Below the pieces are notes generated by a model, which was not told where the DNA came from, ran no database searches, and saw only the letters and a program-made list of their open reading frames with translations. A stretch of DNA of 64,000 nucleotides from M3007 sp964484205 (GTDB lineage: Bacteria; Bacteroidota; Bacteroidia; Chitinophagales; Saprospiraceae): the NCBI GenBank assembly GCA_964484205.1, contig CAZAEZ010000027.1, positions 1 to 64,000 on the forward strand. The letters are read 5' to 3'. Both the position numbers and the translations under genes were made by a program. The stretch's first letter is position 1; every line of letters starts with the position of its first letter. Shown in pieces: positions 44,586 through 52,861 of this stretch.

Positions 44586-44699
44586 ATGAAAATTGCCATT
44601 ATCGGTACCGGAAATGTAGGCGGCGCACTGGCCTGGATCAATCTGGCTGTTTTCCAGGGCATGGGCCGCGATATCGGATTTAAACTGCTTTCCCGCTGA
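44586..44699 (+). pseudogene. Internally deleted F420/NADP-type dehydrogenase remnant
   Basis: A 37-residue frame joins a typical Rossmann N-terminus (MKIAIIGTGNVGGAL) directly to a C-terminal end (INLAVFQGMGRDIGFKLLSR). Both are those of NADPH-dependent F420-reductase-like proteins (COG2085), normally separated by about 170 residues. The frame is kept across the junction, so an in-frame deletion removed the body. It lies in the otherwise gene-free 44438-44780 interval. Confidence 0.7.
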
Positions 44700-44780
44700 T
44701 TTCAATATTCTTGTCCGGACTCTTCGTTTCGAAAAGACTAATTTTGCACCGTTTTTTCACCAAACTCAAACAGGATATTT

Positions 44781-45602
44781 ATGTTCGGAGCAAGTAAACG
44801 GAGCAGCGGCATTTCAGCCAAACTCCTGATAGCCGTAGTTTTAGCCGGCTTTGCACTTTCAAAATACTACTGCAACAGTTCGTTCAACGAACTCACCGGC
44901 GAGAACCAGCACATCAGCATCTCTCCGGAACAAGAGGTGGCCATGGGCTTGCAAAGCGCCCCGCAAATGATCGCAGAAATGGGCGGCGCAGTCACCGGAA
45001 CGCAGTACGACGCTTTAGTTCGCCAGATTGGCCAACAATTGGTCAACCAGACCGATGCCGCCAAAACGGTGTATAACGGAAAATTTGAATTTCATCTCCT
45101 AAACGACCAGCAAACCATCAATGCCTTTGCCCTGCCCGGCGGCCAGGTTTTTATCACCGTCGCCCTGCTCCAGCGCATGTCGACCGACGGGCAGTCGATC
45201 AACAAGGATATGCTGGCCGGTGTGCTCGGACACGAGATCGGGCACGTGGTGGCACGGCACAGCGCCGAAAAACTGGCGCAAATGGAACTTGCCCAGGGCC
45301 TTACCGGCGCCGTCACCATGGCTACCTACGACCCCGGCAACCCCAACAGCGGCTACATCGCACAAATGGTTTCCAATATGCTGCAAATGAAATACGGCCG
45401 CGAACAGGAACTCCAGAGCGACGAACTTGGCGTCCGCCTGATGCTGCAGGCCGGCTATGACCCGGAGCAACTCATCCATGTCATGGAAGTACTAAAACAA
45501 GCCGCCGGGCCCAACCGGACGCCGGAGTTTCAAAGTACGCACCCCGATCCGGAGAACCGGAAGGAACATATCCGGGAAGCGATCCGGAAGTACCGCGGAT
45601 AG
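44781..45602 (+). CDS. M48-family metallopeptidase
   Basis: The 273-residue protein has an N-terminal hydrophobic anchor, with a possible lipoprotein Cys near residue 31, and then the zinc motif HEIGHVVARH. The third ligand Glu lies in REQELQSDELGVRLM, and THPDPENR occurs near the end as in BepA/LoiP-type members. It probably works in the periplasm on outer membrane proteins. A TAATTTTG -7 match (44739-44746) lies 34 bases upstream of the start. Confidence 0.9.
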   Translation: MFGASKRSSGISAKLLIAVVLAGFALSKYYCNSSFNELTGENQHISISPEQEVAMGLQSAPQMIAEMGGAVTGTQYDALVRQIGQQLVNQTDAAKTVYNGKFEFHLLNDQQTINAFALPGGQVFITVALLQRMSTDGQSINKDMLAGVLGHEIGHVVARHSAEKLAQMELAQGLTGAVTMATYDPGNPNSGYIAQMVSNMLQMKYGREQELQSDELGVRLMLQAGYDPEQLIHVMEVLKQAAGPNRTPEFQSTHPDPENRKEHIREAIRKYRG

Positions 45603-45614
45603 GAATACGATTTT

Positions 45615-45760
45615 GGATTTCTGAATTACGATTTACGATTGGTTCATCATTCCGAGTGTTGAAAAATTGCACTTTTTGAAATGACGACAAATGAAGGAAG
45701 CACGCCTTTTCGGGCAAGGTGAACCAATCGTAATTCGTAAATCGCAGATCGTAATTCGTT
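45615..45760. repeat. Interrupted inverted repeat between M48 and M28 genes
   Basis: An AT-rich arm around ATTTACGATTGGTTCA (near 45631-45646) returns in reverse complement as TGAACCAATCGTAATTCGT (near 45719-45737), with further copies of the ACGATT/AATCGT word on both sides. It fills the gap between the convergent peptidase genes and may work as a bidirectional terminator or a simple repeat. Confidence 0.55.
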
Positions 45761-47402
45761 ATTTCCGGTCTGCAACAATCCGGCGCGCCCGGTTGGCAAT
45801 ATCCCATGCGGTATAAAAAGCCAGTTGCGCCCGTTTTGTCGCAGCGGCGGCGTCAATTTTATCCGCCGTATCGCTTGCCTTGTGGTAGTCGGCATGGGTG
45901 CCGTTGAAATAAAATATGGCCGGAATTCCCTGCTCTGCGAAGTGGTAATGATCGCTGCGCTGGTAATAGCGGTTCGGATCATTTTTATCGTTGAACTTGT
46001 AGTCGAGCTCCAGATTAGTGTAGTTGGAATTGACGTATTCATTGATTTCGTGCAACTCCGAGCTCAGGCGGTCCGAACCGATCACGTACACATAATCGGG
46101 ATTTCCGGCATGGCGCTCGTCAACACGGCCGATCATGTCTATATTGATATCCACCACCGTTTTATCCAGTGGGAAAAGCGGAAAATCCACATAAAACTCC
46201 GAGCCCAGCAAACCTTTTTCTTCTCCGCTTACCAGCATGCAGACTACGCTCCGTTTTGGACCTACGCCGTCCTTTTTTGCCTGCGCAAAGGCCCGGGCGA
46301 TTTCAATAACCGCTGATGTGCCGGAAGCATTATCATCGGCGCCGTTGTACACGACATCGTCCGTTTTGCCCAGGTGATCGTAATGTGCCGTAACGAAAAC
46401 ATATTCGTTTTTCAATACCGGATCAGTGCCTTCGATCAAACCGATGACATTGGCGCCGTTGAGCGTTTGCACTTTTTTGTCGAGCTGTACTTCAAATTTG
46501 GTCTTGAACCGGATCGGCTTAAATCCTTCGCCGTTTTTCTGAGCAGCCAATGCTTCGGCAGCCTTCTCCGCTTTTTTATCCAAAATGGCATTTGCCACCT
46601 CTTCCGAAATAAATAGGTTGTTAGCCATGGCATTCGACGCAGCATCCCCCCCGGAAAACGCCGGGCGCCAGCCCCTGCTCGAAAGTTCACGCCGGTTTTC
46701 CCGCACATTTGTACTCAATTCCGGGTCAACGATCAAAACCAGCGAAGCGCCTTTTTGCGTAGCAACCTGCACTTTTTTCTTCCAATCCAATGACCAGGAA
46801 GAGCGGAACTGCGTGCCGCTGACCAGGAAGTTTCCGGAGTTTAGCTGCGGTTCACCGGCATACAGCAAAACGGCTTTGCCTTGCACATCAGTGGAACCAT
46901 AGTCGCTGTAATTTGCATCTTCAATGCCATAGCCGACAAAAACGACATCTTTAAAATTACTGTTGAGGTTTGAGTTATTGTACGCAGGGTATACGTAATA
47001 GTCGGTCCGGTTTTTCAAAACTTTATCGCCAACCGTGAGGCCGAGTGCATTCCAGGAGTCGCGTTGCAGTTTAAAATTCTGAAAATACGTTTTCTTGTCG
47101 GCAACCGCCGGCAGGCCCATATCCTCAAATTGCCGGGCGATAAAATCAGCGGCGATGCGCTGCCCTTCTTCGCCTGTTTCCCGCCCTTGCATGGCATCGG
47201 ATGCCAGGGTGTCGATCAGCCATTTTATCCGGTCGGGCCGGATGGACTCGCCGTAGAGCTTGCCGTCAGGCAATTTGGCAGAAAATCGCCTGGCCGAAGT
47301 TATCGCCTGTACCGAGGAATCGCTTATGGTCAGCGGTTGAGCCTGTGTTGTGGCCGAAATAGCAATCAGGGCGAACAGTGCCCAAAGTTTGATCTGTTTC
47401 AT
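45759..47402 (-). CDS. M28-family zinc aminopeptidase, secreted
   Basis: The 547-residue protein has a signal peptide (MKQIKLWALFALIAISATTQAQ). An inserted PA-type domain (about 130-290, NSNFKDVVFVGYGIEDANY) is followed by the di-zinc core: VTAHYDHLG, GADDNASGTSAVIE, VSGEEKGLLGSE, and a final HADYHKASDTADK. All five metal-ligand segments of the family are present. It should release N-terminal amino acids from peptides outside the cytoplasm. Confidence 0.92.
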   Translation of the reverse strand: MKQIKLWALFALIAISATTQAQPLTISDSSVQAITSARRFSAKLPDGKLYGESIRPDRIKWLIDTLASDAMQGRETGEEGQRIAADFIARQFEDMGLPAVADKKTYFQNFKLQRDSWNALGLTVGDKVLKNRTDYYVYPAYNNSNLNSNFKDVVFVGYGIEDANYSDYGSTDVQGKAVLLYAGEPQLNSGNFLVSGTQFRSSWSLDWKKKVQVATQKGASLVLIVDPELSTNVRENRRELSSRGWRPAFSGGDAASNAMANNLFISEEVANAILDKKAEKAAEALAAQKNGEGFKPIRFKTKFEVQLDKKVQTLNGANVIGLIEGTDPVLKNEYVFVTAHYDHLGKTDDVVYNGADDNASGTSAVIEIARAFAQAKKDGVGPKRSVVCMLVSGEEKGLLGSEFYVDFPLFPLDKTVVDINIDMIGRVDERHAGNPDYVYVIGSDRLSSELHEINEYVNSNYTNLELDYKFNDKNDPNRYYQRSDHYHFAEQGIPAIFYFNGTHADYHKASDTADKIDAAAATKRAQLAFYTAWDIANRARRIVADRK

Positions 47403-47443
47403 AAAATCTACTGGAAAGCCTTTTTTTAAAAAAAATTATCAAC

Positions 47444-47875
47444 TCAGCTGCAGGCAATTTTATTGACCCGGTTTTCATGCCGCCCGCCATCAAATTCGGT
47501 GCGAATAAAAATACGGACCATCGCCTGCGCCAATATTTCCGGAACAAAGCGCGCCGGCAGGGCAATCACGTTGGCATTGTTGTGGTGCCGGGCCAGGGAC
47601 GCAATCTCTTCCGACCAGCAAACGGCGCACCGGATGCCTTTATGCTTGTTCGCCGTCATGGCAACACCGTTGGCACTGCCGCAAATCACGATGCCGAAAT
47701 CGGCACTGCCATTTTCAACAGCTTCGGCAACGGCATGCGCAAAATCCGGGTAATCCACCGAATCCGGCGAATGTGTGCCGAAGTCCTGGACCATATGGCC
47801 CTGGCCTTGCAACATGGATATTAAACCATCTTTGTACGGAAATCCTGCATGATCGCAACCAATAGCTATTTTCAT
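47444..47875 (-). CDS. rpiB: Ribose-5-phosphate isomerase B
   Basis: I start at the ATG of MKIAIGCDHAGFPYK. The open frame reaches 49 codons further up without protein character. The 143-residue RpiB/LacAB fold has GCDHAG, the active Cys in VICGSANGVAMTANK and the RHHNNANVIALPAR phosphate site. It converts ribose 5-phosphate and ribulose 5-phosphate in the pentose phosphate pathway. It lies 41 bases beyond the M28 peptidase start on the same strand. Confidence 0.95.
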   Translation of the reverse strand: MKIAIGCDHAGFPYKDGLISMLQGQGHMVQDFGTHSPDSVDYPDFAHAVAEAVENGSADFGIVICGSANGVAMTANKHKGIRCAVCWSEEIASLARHHNNANVIALPARFVPEILAQAMVRIFIRTEFDGGRHENRVNKIACS

Positions 47876-47930
47876 GACAATGCGTAATTGAGTGGTTAAA
47901 ATCAGTCTGTTTGGCCGGCTAAATAGCGCG

Positions 47931-47938
47931 CAAAGATA
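47931..47938 (-). promoter_or_regulatory. Bacteroidota-type -7 element before rpiB
   Basis: TATCTTTG on the minus strand matches TAnnTTTG, about 56 bases before the rpiB start. No TTG is found at the expected spacing. Confidence 0.42.
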
Positions 47939-48094
47939 TGGCTTTGGCAGAAAGCGGGCTTTGCTCATTTTTGCCAATCGCTCAAAGCCCCGTTTGTTTG
48001 GGTAAACGTACATTTGGCCCAAGTGTTCTACCCATGGCTCTCTGATTCAGAGCCTGCGCTGTATTTTCCAACCATCCGTTGATTTCATTCTGCT

Positions 48095-49891
48095 ATGTCA
48101 AAATTTCTGCTTCCATTTTTTATCGTAATCTGCTGTTTAACAACAGGTTTTTCCCAAAACACCCATGAAACGGCAATGCGTAAAATTGCCCCGGATGTTC
48201 AAACTGCCCTGAAACAGGAAAACAAGGCCGATATCCTGGTCATTTTCCGGGAGCAGGCCGACCTCCGCAATTCGAATCAGATTCACGGGAAAGCCGCTAA
48301 GGCGCGGTTTGTTTTTGACCGCCTGCAGCAAACGGCTGCTGCCAGCCAGGCCAAGGCGCTGCGCATTGCCCGCGCTTCCGGCGCCTACGTTAACAGTTTT
48401 TATCTGGTCAACGCACTCGCCGTCCGGCATGCCGGCGCCGACCTGATCGAATCGCTGGCCCAACTGCCGGAAGTGGCCCGCATCGCCGCCGACCCTGAAA
48501 TTCCGTTCGAACAGCCCGGCGTCGCCACCGCTCCGGTTGCCCAGCGCGGCGCCGTGGAATGGGGGGTTGAAAAAATAAATGCCCCGGCGGTATGGGCGCT
48601 CGGCCATACCGGCCAGGGCATCACCGTAGCCGGTGCCGATACCGGCTACGACTGGGTGCACCCCGCGCTGCAACCGCACTACCGGGGCTATAACAAATCC
48701 GACGGCTCGGCCAACCACAACTACAACTGGCACGATGCCATTCACGAAATCAGCCCGCTCAGCAACGACAGCATTCCCGACCCCGCCAACAACCCCTGCG
48801 GCGTGAATTCCACCGTACCCTGCGACGACAACAACCACGGCACGCACACCATGGGAACCATGGTTGGCGACGACGGCAACGGCAACCAGATCGGCGTCGC
48901 GCCCGGGGCCGACTGGATCGCCTGCCGGAATATGGAACGCGGCAACGGCGCGCCCTCCAGCTACATCGAGTGTTTCGAATGGTTTCTGGCGCCCACCGAC
49001 CTCAACGGCGAAAACCCCGATGTGCTCAAAGCGCCCCATGTCATCAACAACTCCTGGTATTGCTCCATCGGCGAAGGCTGCACCGACCTCAGCGTGAATG
49101 AAATGATGCATTTGGCGGTCAACAACCTTCGTGCTTCGGGTGTGGTGGTCGTGGTAAGCAATGGCAACAAAGGCGGTCTGGGCTGTAGCGCCACCAATGA
49201 CCCGCCGGCTTATTTTGAAGAAAGTTTTAGCGTAGGTTCTACGGAAAGCAATGACACGATCAGCGGATTCAGCACCCGGGGGCCTGTTCAGATTGACGGC
49301 AGCGGCCGGATGAAACCCAATGTGGTGGCGCCCGGCGCCGGCATTCGTTCGAGCACCCGAAACGGCAATTACGCGCATTTTTGGGGCACCAGCATGGCCG
49401 GCCCACATGTGGCTGGCGTAGTGGCCCTCGTGCTTTCCGCCCGACCCGACCTCGCCGGTGAGGTCGACCTGATTGAGGACATCATCGAACAAACGGCCGT
49501 GCCGGGATTCGACACCGTCAACTGCGGCAATGTCAGTGGCATGGCGCATCCAAACAACACCTACGGTTTCGGGCGCGTAGACGCACTCGGCGCCGTTCTC
49601 AAGGCGCTGATGCTCACCCCGGTAAACAGCCCGAACGCTACGCCGGTTGACGTGATTGTGGTGCCCAACCCGGTGTTGGACGAAGCCGTTTTTTCCATAA
49701 AAAATTACACCGGCAAATTCACGGTGCAACTGTTCAATGCGGGCGGCCAATTGGTCTATTCGGCGGCCCGGGAAGCTGCCGGTCCGGATTCCATTTTTCA
49801 AATCCCGATGCAACACCAGGCGCCGGGTGTCTATTTTTGGAAAATCACAACCACCGATCAGCTGCGTTCCGGAAAATTTGTGAAGCGATAG
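48095..49891 (+). CDS. Secreted subtilisin-like S8 peptidase with T9SS sorting domain
   Basis: The 598-residue protein has a signal peptide, an inhibitor-like prodomain (about 30-140), and the full catalytic triad: Asp182 (AGADTGYD), His248 (NNHGTHTMG) and Ser433 (GTSMAGPH). The oxyanion Asn is in INNSWYC or VSNGN. The tail from about 518 is a T9SS type A domain (VVPNPVLDEAVFSI and GVYFWKITT, ending KFVKR). It should be exported across the outer membrane as an active protease. A 707-residue frame on the opposite strand is a shadow. Confidence 0.93.
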   Translation: MSKFLLPFFIVICCLTTGFSQNTHETAMRKIAPDVQTALKQENKADILVIFREQADLRNSNQIHGKAAKARFVFDRLQQTAAASQAKALRIARASGAYVNSFYLVNALAVRHAGADLIESLAQLPEVARIAADPEIPFEQPGVATAPVAQRGAVEWGVEKINAPAVWALGHTGQGITVAGADTGYDWVHPALQPHYRGYNKSDGSANHNYNWHDAIHEISPLSNDSIPDPANNPCGVNSTVPCDDNNHGTHTMGTMVGDDGNGNQIGVAPGADWIACRNMERGNGAPSSYIECFEWFLAPTDLNGENPDVLKAPHVINNSWYCSIGEGCTDLSVNEMMHLAVNNLRASGVVVVVSNGNKGGLGCSATNDPPAYFEESFSVGSTESNDTISGFSTRGPVQIDGSGRMKPNVVAPGAGIRSSTRNGNYAHFWGTSMAGPHVAGVVALVLSARPDLAGEVDLIEDIIEQTAVPGFDTVNCGNVSGMAHPNNTYGFGRVDALGAVLKALMLTPVNSPNATPVDVIVVPNPVLDEAVFSIKNYTGKFTVQLFNAGGQLVYSAAREAAGPDSIFQIPMQHQAPGVYFWKITTTDQLRSGKFVKR

Positions 49892-49938
49892 GTTATCCGG
49901 CCAGCAATCCTGATTTAAAAAGATATTTTTGCCCGCAC

Positions 49939-50253
49939 GTAGGGGCGACCCTCGCGGTCGACCGGGAACCGTAGGGGCGACCCTCGCGGTCGACCGGGAA
50001 CCGTAGGGGCGACCCTCGCGGTCGNNNNNNNNNNNNNNNNNNNNNNNNNNNNNNNNNNNNNNNNNNNNNNNNNNNNNNNNNNNNNNNNNNNNNNNNNNNN
50101 NNNNNNNNNNNNNNNNNNNNNNNNACCGGGAATCCCGCGGTCGCCCGGGATCCTCGCGGGCGACCGCAAGGGTCGCCCCTACGCATCGCAAACAAGGGTA
50201 GAATTCACATTTTATACAAAAAAATATCCCGGGCGACCGCGAGGGTCGCCCCT
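49939..50253. repeat. GC-rich 32-bp tandem repeat cluster around an assembly gap
   Basis: A 32-base unit (GTAGGGGCGACCCTCGCGGT...GGGAACC) repeats from 49939 and is broken by the gap. Beyond the gap, degenerate units run in the opposite direction (50125-50180), and one more lies at 50229-50253. Each unit is itself nearly palindromic (GGCGACC / GGTCGCC). The whole gene-free interval 49892-50277 is this cluster plus a short AT-rich spacer. Confidence 0.85.
50025..50124. other. Assembly gap (100 N)
   Basis: Exactly 100 N, which is a conventional placeholder, so the true length is unknown. It lies within the tandem repeat cluster, whose self-similarity explains the break. Confidence 0.97.
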
Positions 50254-50277
50254 GCATCATTCCAAATTGGGTAACTT

Positions 50278-51276
50278 ATGCATAAAATTGACATGCACAC
50301 CCATATCCTTCCCGAGCGGCTGCCCAATTTTGCCGACAAGTTTGGATATGGCGATTTCATTCATCTGGAGCACCACAAAAAGGGGTTTGCCCGGATGATG
50401 CGCGGGCAGTTTTTTTTTCGGGAGATCGCCAGCAATTGCTGGGACCCCAAAGTCCGGGTAGGTGAATACCTGCATTTTCAGACACCCGTCCAGGTGGTTT
50501 GCACCATTCCGGTGATGTTTTCCTATTGGGCCAAACCGGCTGACTGCCTGGATTTGTCGCGCTACCTGAACGACCACCTGGCGGCCATCGTGGAGGATTT
50601 CCCGGAGCACTACATCGGCCTGGGCACCATTCCGATGCAAGACACCGACCTGGCCATCCAGGAACTGCAACGGCTCCACGAACTGGGTTTTCCGGGCATT
50701 CAGATCGGTTCCAACGTCAACCAACTCAACCTGAACGAAGCCCAATTCTTCCCGATCTTTCAAGCCTGCCAGGACCTGAACATGGCCGTGTTCGTACACC
50801 CCTGGGAAATGATGGGCTCCGAACACATCGGCCGGTATTGGTTGCCCTGGTTGGTGGGTATGCCTGCCGAAACCAGCCGGGCGATCTGCGCCCTGATTTT
50901 CGGCGGCGTCATGGAGCGGCTGCCCAAATTGCGCTTTTGTTTTGCCCACGCCGGAGGCTCTTTTTTACCGACTGTCGGACGTATCCAACACGGCTTTGAG
51001 TGCCGCCCCGACCTGGTTGCGGTGGATAATGACAAAGCGCCCCGGCACTACCTCGGCAAATTCTGGGTGGACTCCGCCACGCACGATCCGCAGTTGCTCC
51101 GGTACATCCTGGAAGTGGCCGGAGAAGACCGGGTTTGCCTCGGCACCGATTATCCCTTTCCGCTGGGCGACCTTGAGATCGGCACCTTTATCGAACAAAT
51201 GAACTTGCCGGAGTCCACCGTTGAAAAGATTTTTTATAAAAACACCTTGGAATGGCTGTACGGGACACGGGGGTAA
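50278..51276 (+). CDS. ACMSD-type amidohydrolase
   Basis: The 332-residue TIM-barrel metal-dependent hydrolase opens with the zinc motif MHKIDMHTHILPE (His7, His9). It then has HPWEMMG, FAHAGGSFLPTVGR and the final Asp in CLGTDYPFPLG. This is the 2-amino-3-carboxymuconate-6-semialdehyde decarboxylase / amidohydrolase-2 family. It may decarboxylate ACMS in tryptophan breakdown, but no other kynurenine genes surround it, so the substrate is unsure. The gene xylB starts 48 bases downstream. Confidence 0.85.
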   Translation: MHKIDMHTHILPERLPNFADKFGYGDFIHLEHHKKGFARMMRGQFFFREIASNCWDPKVRVGEYLHFQTPVQVVCTIPVMFSYWAKPADCLDLSRYLNDHLAAIVEDFPEHYIGLGTIPMQDTDLAIQELQRLHELGFPGIQIGSNVNQLNLNEAQFFPIFQACQDLNMAVFVHPWEMMGSEHIGRYWLPWLVGMPAETSRAICALIFGGVMERLPKLRFCFAHAGGSFLPTVGRIQHGFECRPDLVAVDNDKAPRHYLGKFWVDSATHDPQLLRYILEVAGEDRVCLGTDYPFPLGDLEIGTFIEQMNLPESTVEKIFYKNTLEWLYGTRG

Positions 51277-51323
51277 TTCGGTTGTTCATTCTTCATTTTT
51301 AAAAACATAACCTGGTTCGCAAC

Positions 51324-52805
51324 GTGCTCTTACTAGGTCTCGACATCGGAAGTTCCTCCATAAAAGCGGCATTGGCAGATGCCCGATCAGGCGCTACGCT
51401 CGGGTCCGTATTTTCGCCGGAAACAGAAATGGAAATCATGGCCCCGCACCCCGGCTGGGCGGAACAGCATCCGGAAATCTGGTGGGACAATGTGTGCAAG
51501 GCCGTGCACATGCTCCTCCAAGTCACCCGGGCAAATCCGTCGGAAATTGCAGCCATTGGAATTTCCTACCAGATGCACGGCCTCGTGACACTCGATGCTG
51601 CCGGCCAACCGGTTCGTCCGGCCATTATCTGGTGCGACAGCCGGGCCGTTTCCATCGGCGATATTGCTTTCCGGGACTTAGGCGAGGCCTATTGCCTCAA
51701 CCATTACCTCAACGGCCCCGGCAACTTTACGGCTTCCAAATTGAAGTGGGTCAAAGAAAATGAGCCGGAAAATTATGCGCGCATCCGGCATTTTATGCTT
51801 CCCGGCGATTATATCGCGTATCGCCTGACCGGCGAGGCTTGCACGACAGTATCCGGGCTTTCGGAAGGGATTCTCTGGGATTTTGTTGAAAACAAGGTTG
51901 CCGGCGAACTGCTGGACTACTATGGCATAGCGCGCGATCTTATCCCCACCATTACCGCCAACTTCGAAAACCAGGGCAGCCTTACAAAAACAGCAGCCGA
52001 TGCGCTGGGTCTCAAGCCGGGCGTACCCATAACTTACCGGGCCGGCGACCAGCCCAATAATGCCCTGGCACTCAATGTGCTCCGTCCCGGAGAGATCGCC
52101 GCTACCGGCGGCACTTCCGGGGTAGTTTACGGAGTGGTAGATCGGCTGGTTTCAGATACGCAAAACCGGGTGAACAGCTTTGCACATGTCAACCACCAGG
52201 TGGAAACACCCCGGATCGGCGTGCTCCTCTGCATCAACGGCGCCGGCATTCAATACAGCTGGATGCGGCGTCAAATGGCGCAAGATGGCATTTCCTACAT
52301 CGAAATGGAGCGTCTGGCCGCCACCACCCCGGTTGGCGCCGACGGGCTCTGCATCATTCCATTCGGCAACGGCGCCGAGCGCATGCTTGGCAATCAAAAT
52401 ATCGGCGCACAAATCGCCAATCTCCATTTCAACCGGCACAACCGCGCCCATTTTTACCGGGCTGCCCTGGAGGGCGTGGCTTTTTCGTTTGTGTACGGCA
52501 TGAAAATCCTGCGCAGTTTGGGGCTGGAGCTGTCCATCATGCGGGTCGGAAATGACAACTTGTTCCAATCTGATATCTTCGCGGGCACTATTGCCGAACT
52601 GCTTGATTGCCGGATTGAAATGATCGAGACTACCGGGGCGGTAGGCGCCGCCATTGCTTCGGGCGTAGGCATTGGATTGTGGTCTGATCCCGGCGAAGGC
52701 CTGGGCGCGCAACATCGGGTAAAAATTTACGAACCCGGGAATACCTCCGGCACGTACAGCGCTGCTTACGAACAGTGGGCCAATTATTTGAAAAAAGCGA
52801 TCTGA
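51324..52805 (+). CDS. xylB: Xylulokinase
   Basis: The 493-residue FGGY-family sugar kinase begins at a GTG with LLLGLDIGSSSIKAAL (phosphate loop 1). It has SYQMHGLVTLD, WCDSRA and the ATP-site GGTSGVVYG. It phosphorylates D-xylulose for the pentose phosphate pathway. Clustering with xylA, 56 bases downstream, fixes the substrate far better than sequence alone. Confidence 0.93.
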   Translation: MLLLGLDIGSSSIKAALADARSGATLGSVFSPETEMEIMAPHPGWAEQHPEIWWDNVCKAVHMLLQVTRANPSEIAAIGISYQMHGLVTLDAAGQPVRPAIIWCDSRAVSIGDIAFRDLGEAYCLNHYLNGPGNFTASKLKWVKENEPENYARIRHFMLPGDYIAYRLTGEACTTVSGLSEGILWDFVENKVAGELLDYYGIARDLIPTITANFENQGSLTKTAADALGLKPGVPITYRAGDQPNNALALNVLRPGEIAATGGTSGVVYGVVDRLVSDTQNRVNSFAHVNHQVETPRIGVLLCINGAGIQYSWMRRQMAQDGISYIEMERLAATTPVGADGLCIIPFGNGAERMLGNQNIGAQIANLHFNRHNRAHFYRAALEGVAFSFVYGMKILRSLGLELSIMRVGNDNLFQSDIFAGTIAELLDCRIEMIETTGAVGAAIASGVGIGLWSDPGEGLGAQHRVKIYEPGNTSGTYSAAYEQWANYLKKAI

Positions 52806-52861
52806 CCGGCCCTGAACCTGAATTTCTGGAAAAACAACCCGATAAATTAACGCAAGAAAAA

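Noticed and set aside
49939..50253. Possible CRISPR array
   Set aside because: The units are contiguous 32-base tandem copies without unique spacers, each nearly palindromic, and there are no cas genes.
48137..50260. 707-residue minus-strand frame running through the gap
   Set aside because: It lies opposite the subtilase gene and includes translated N, so it is not real.
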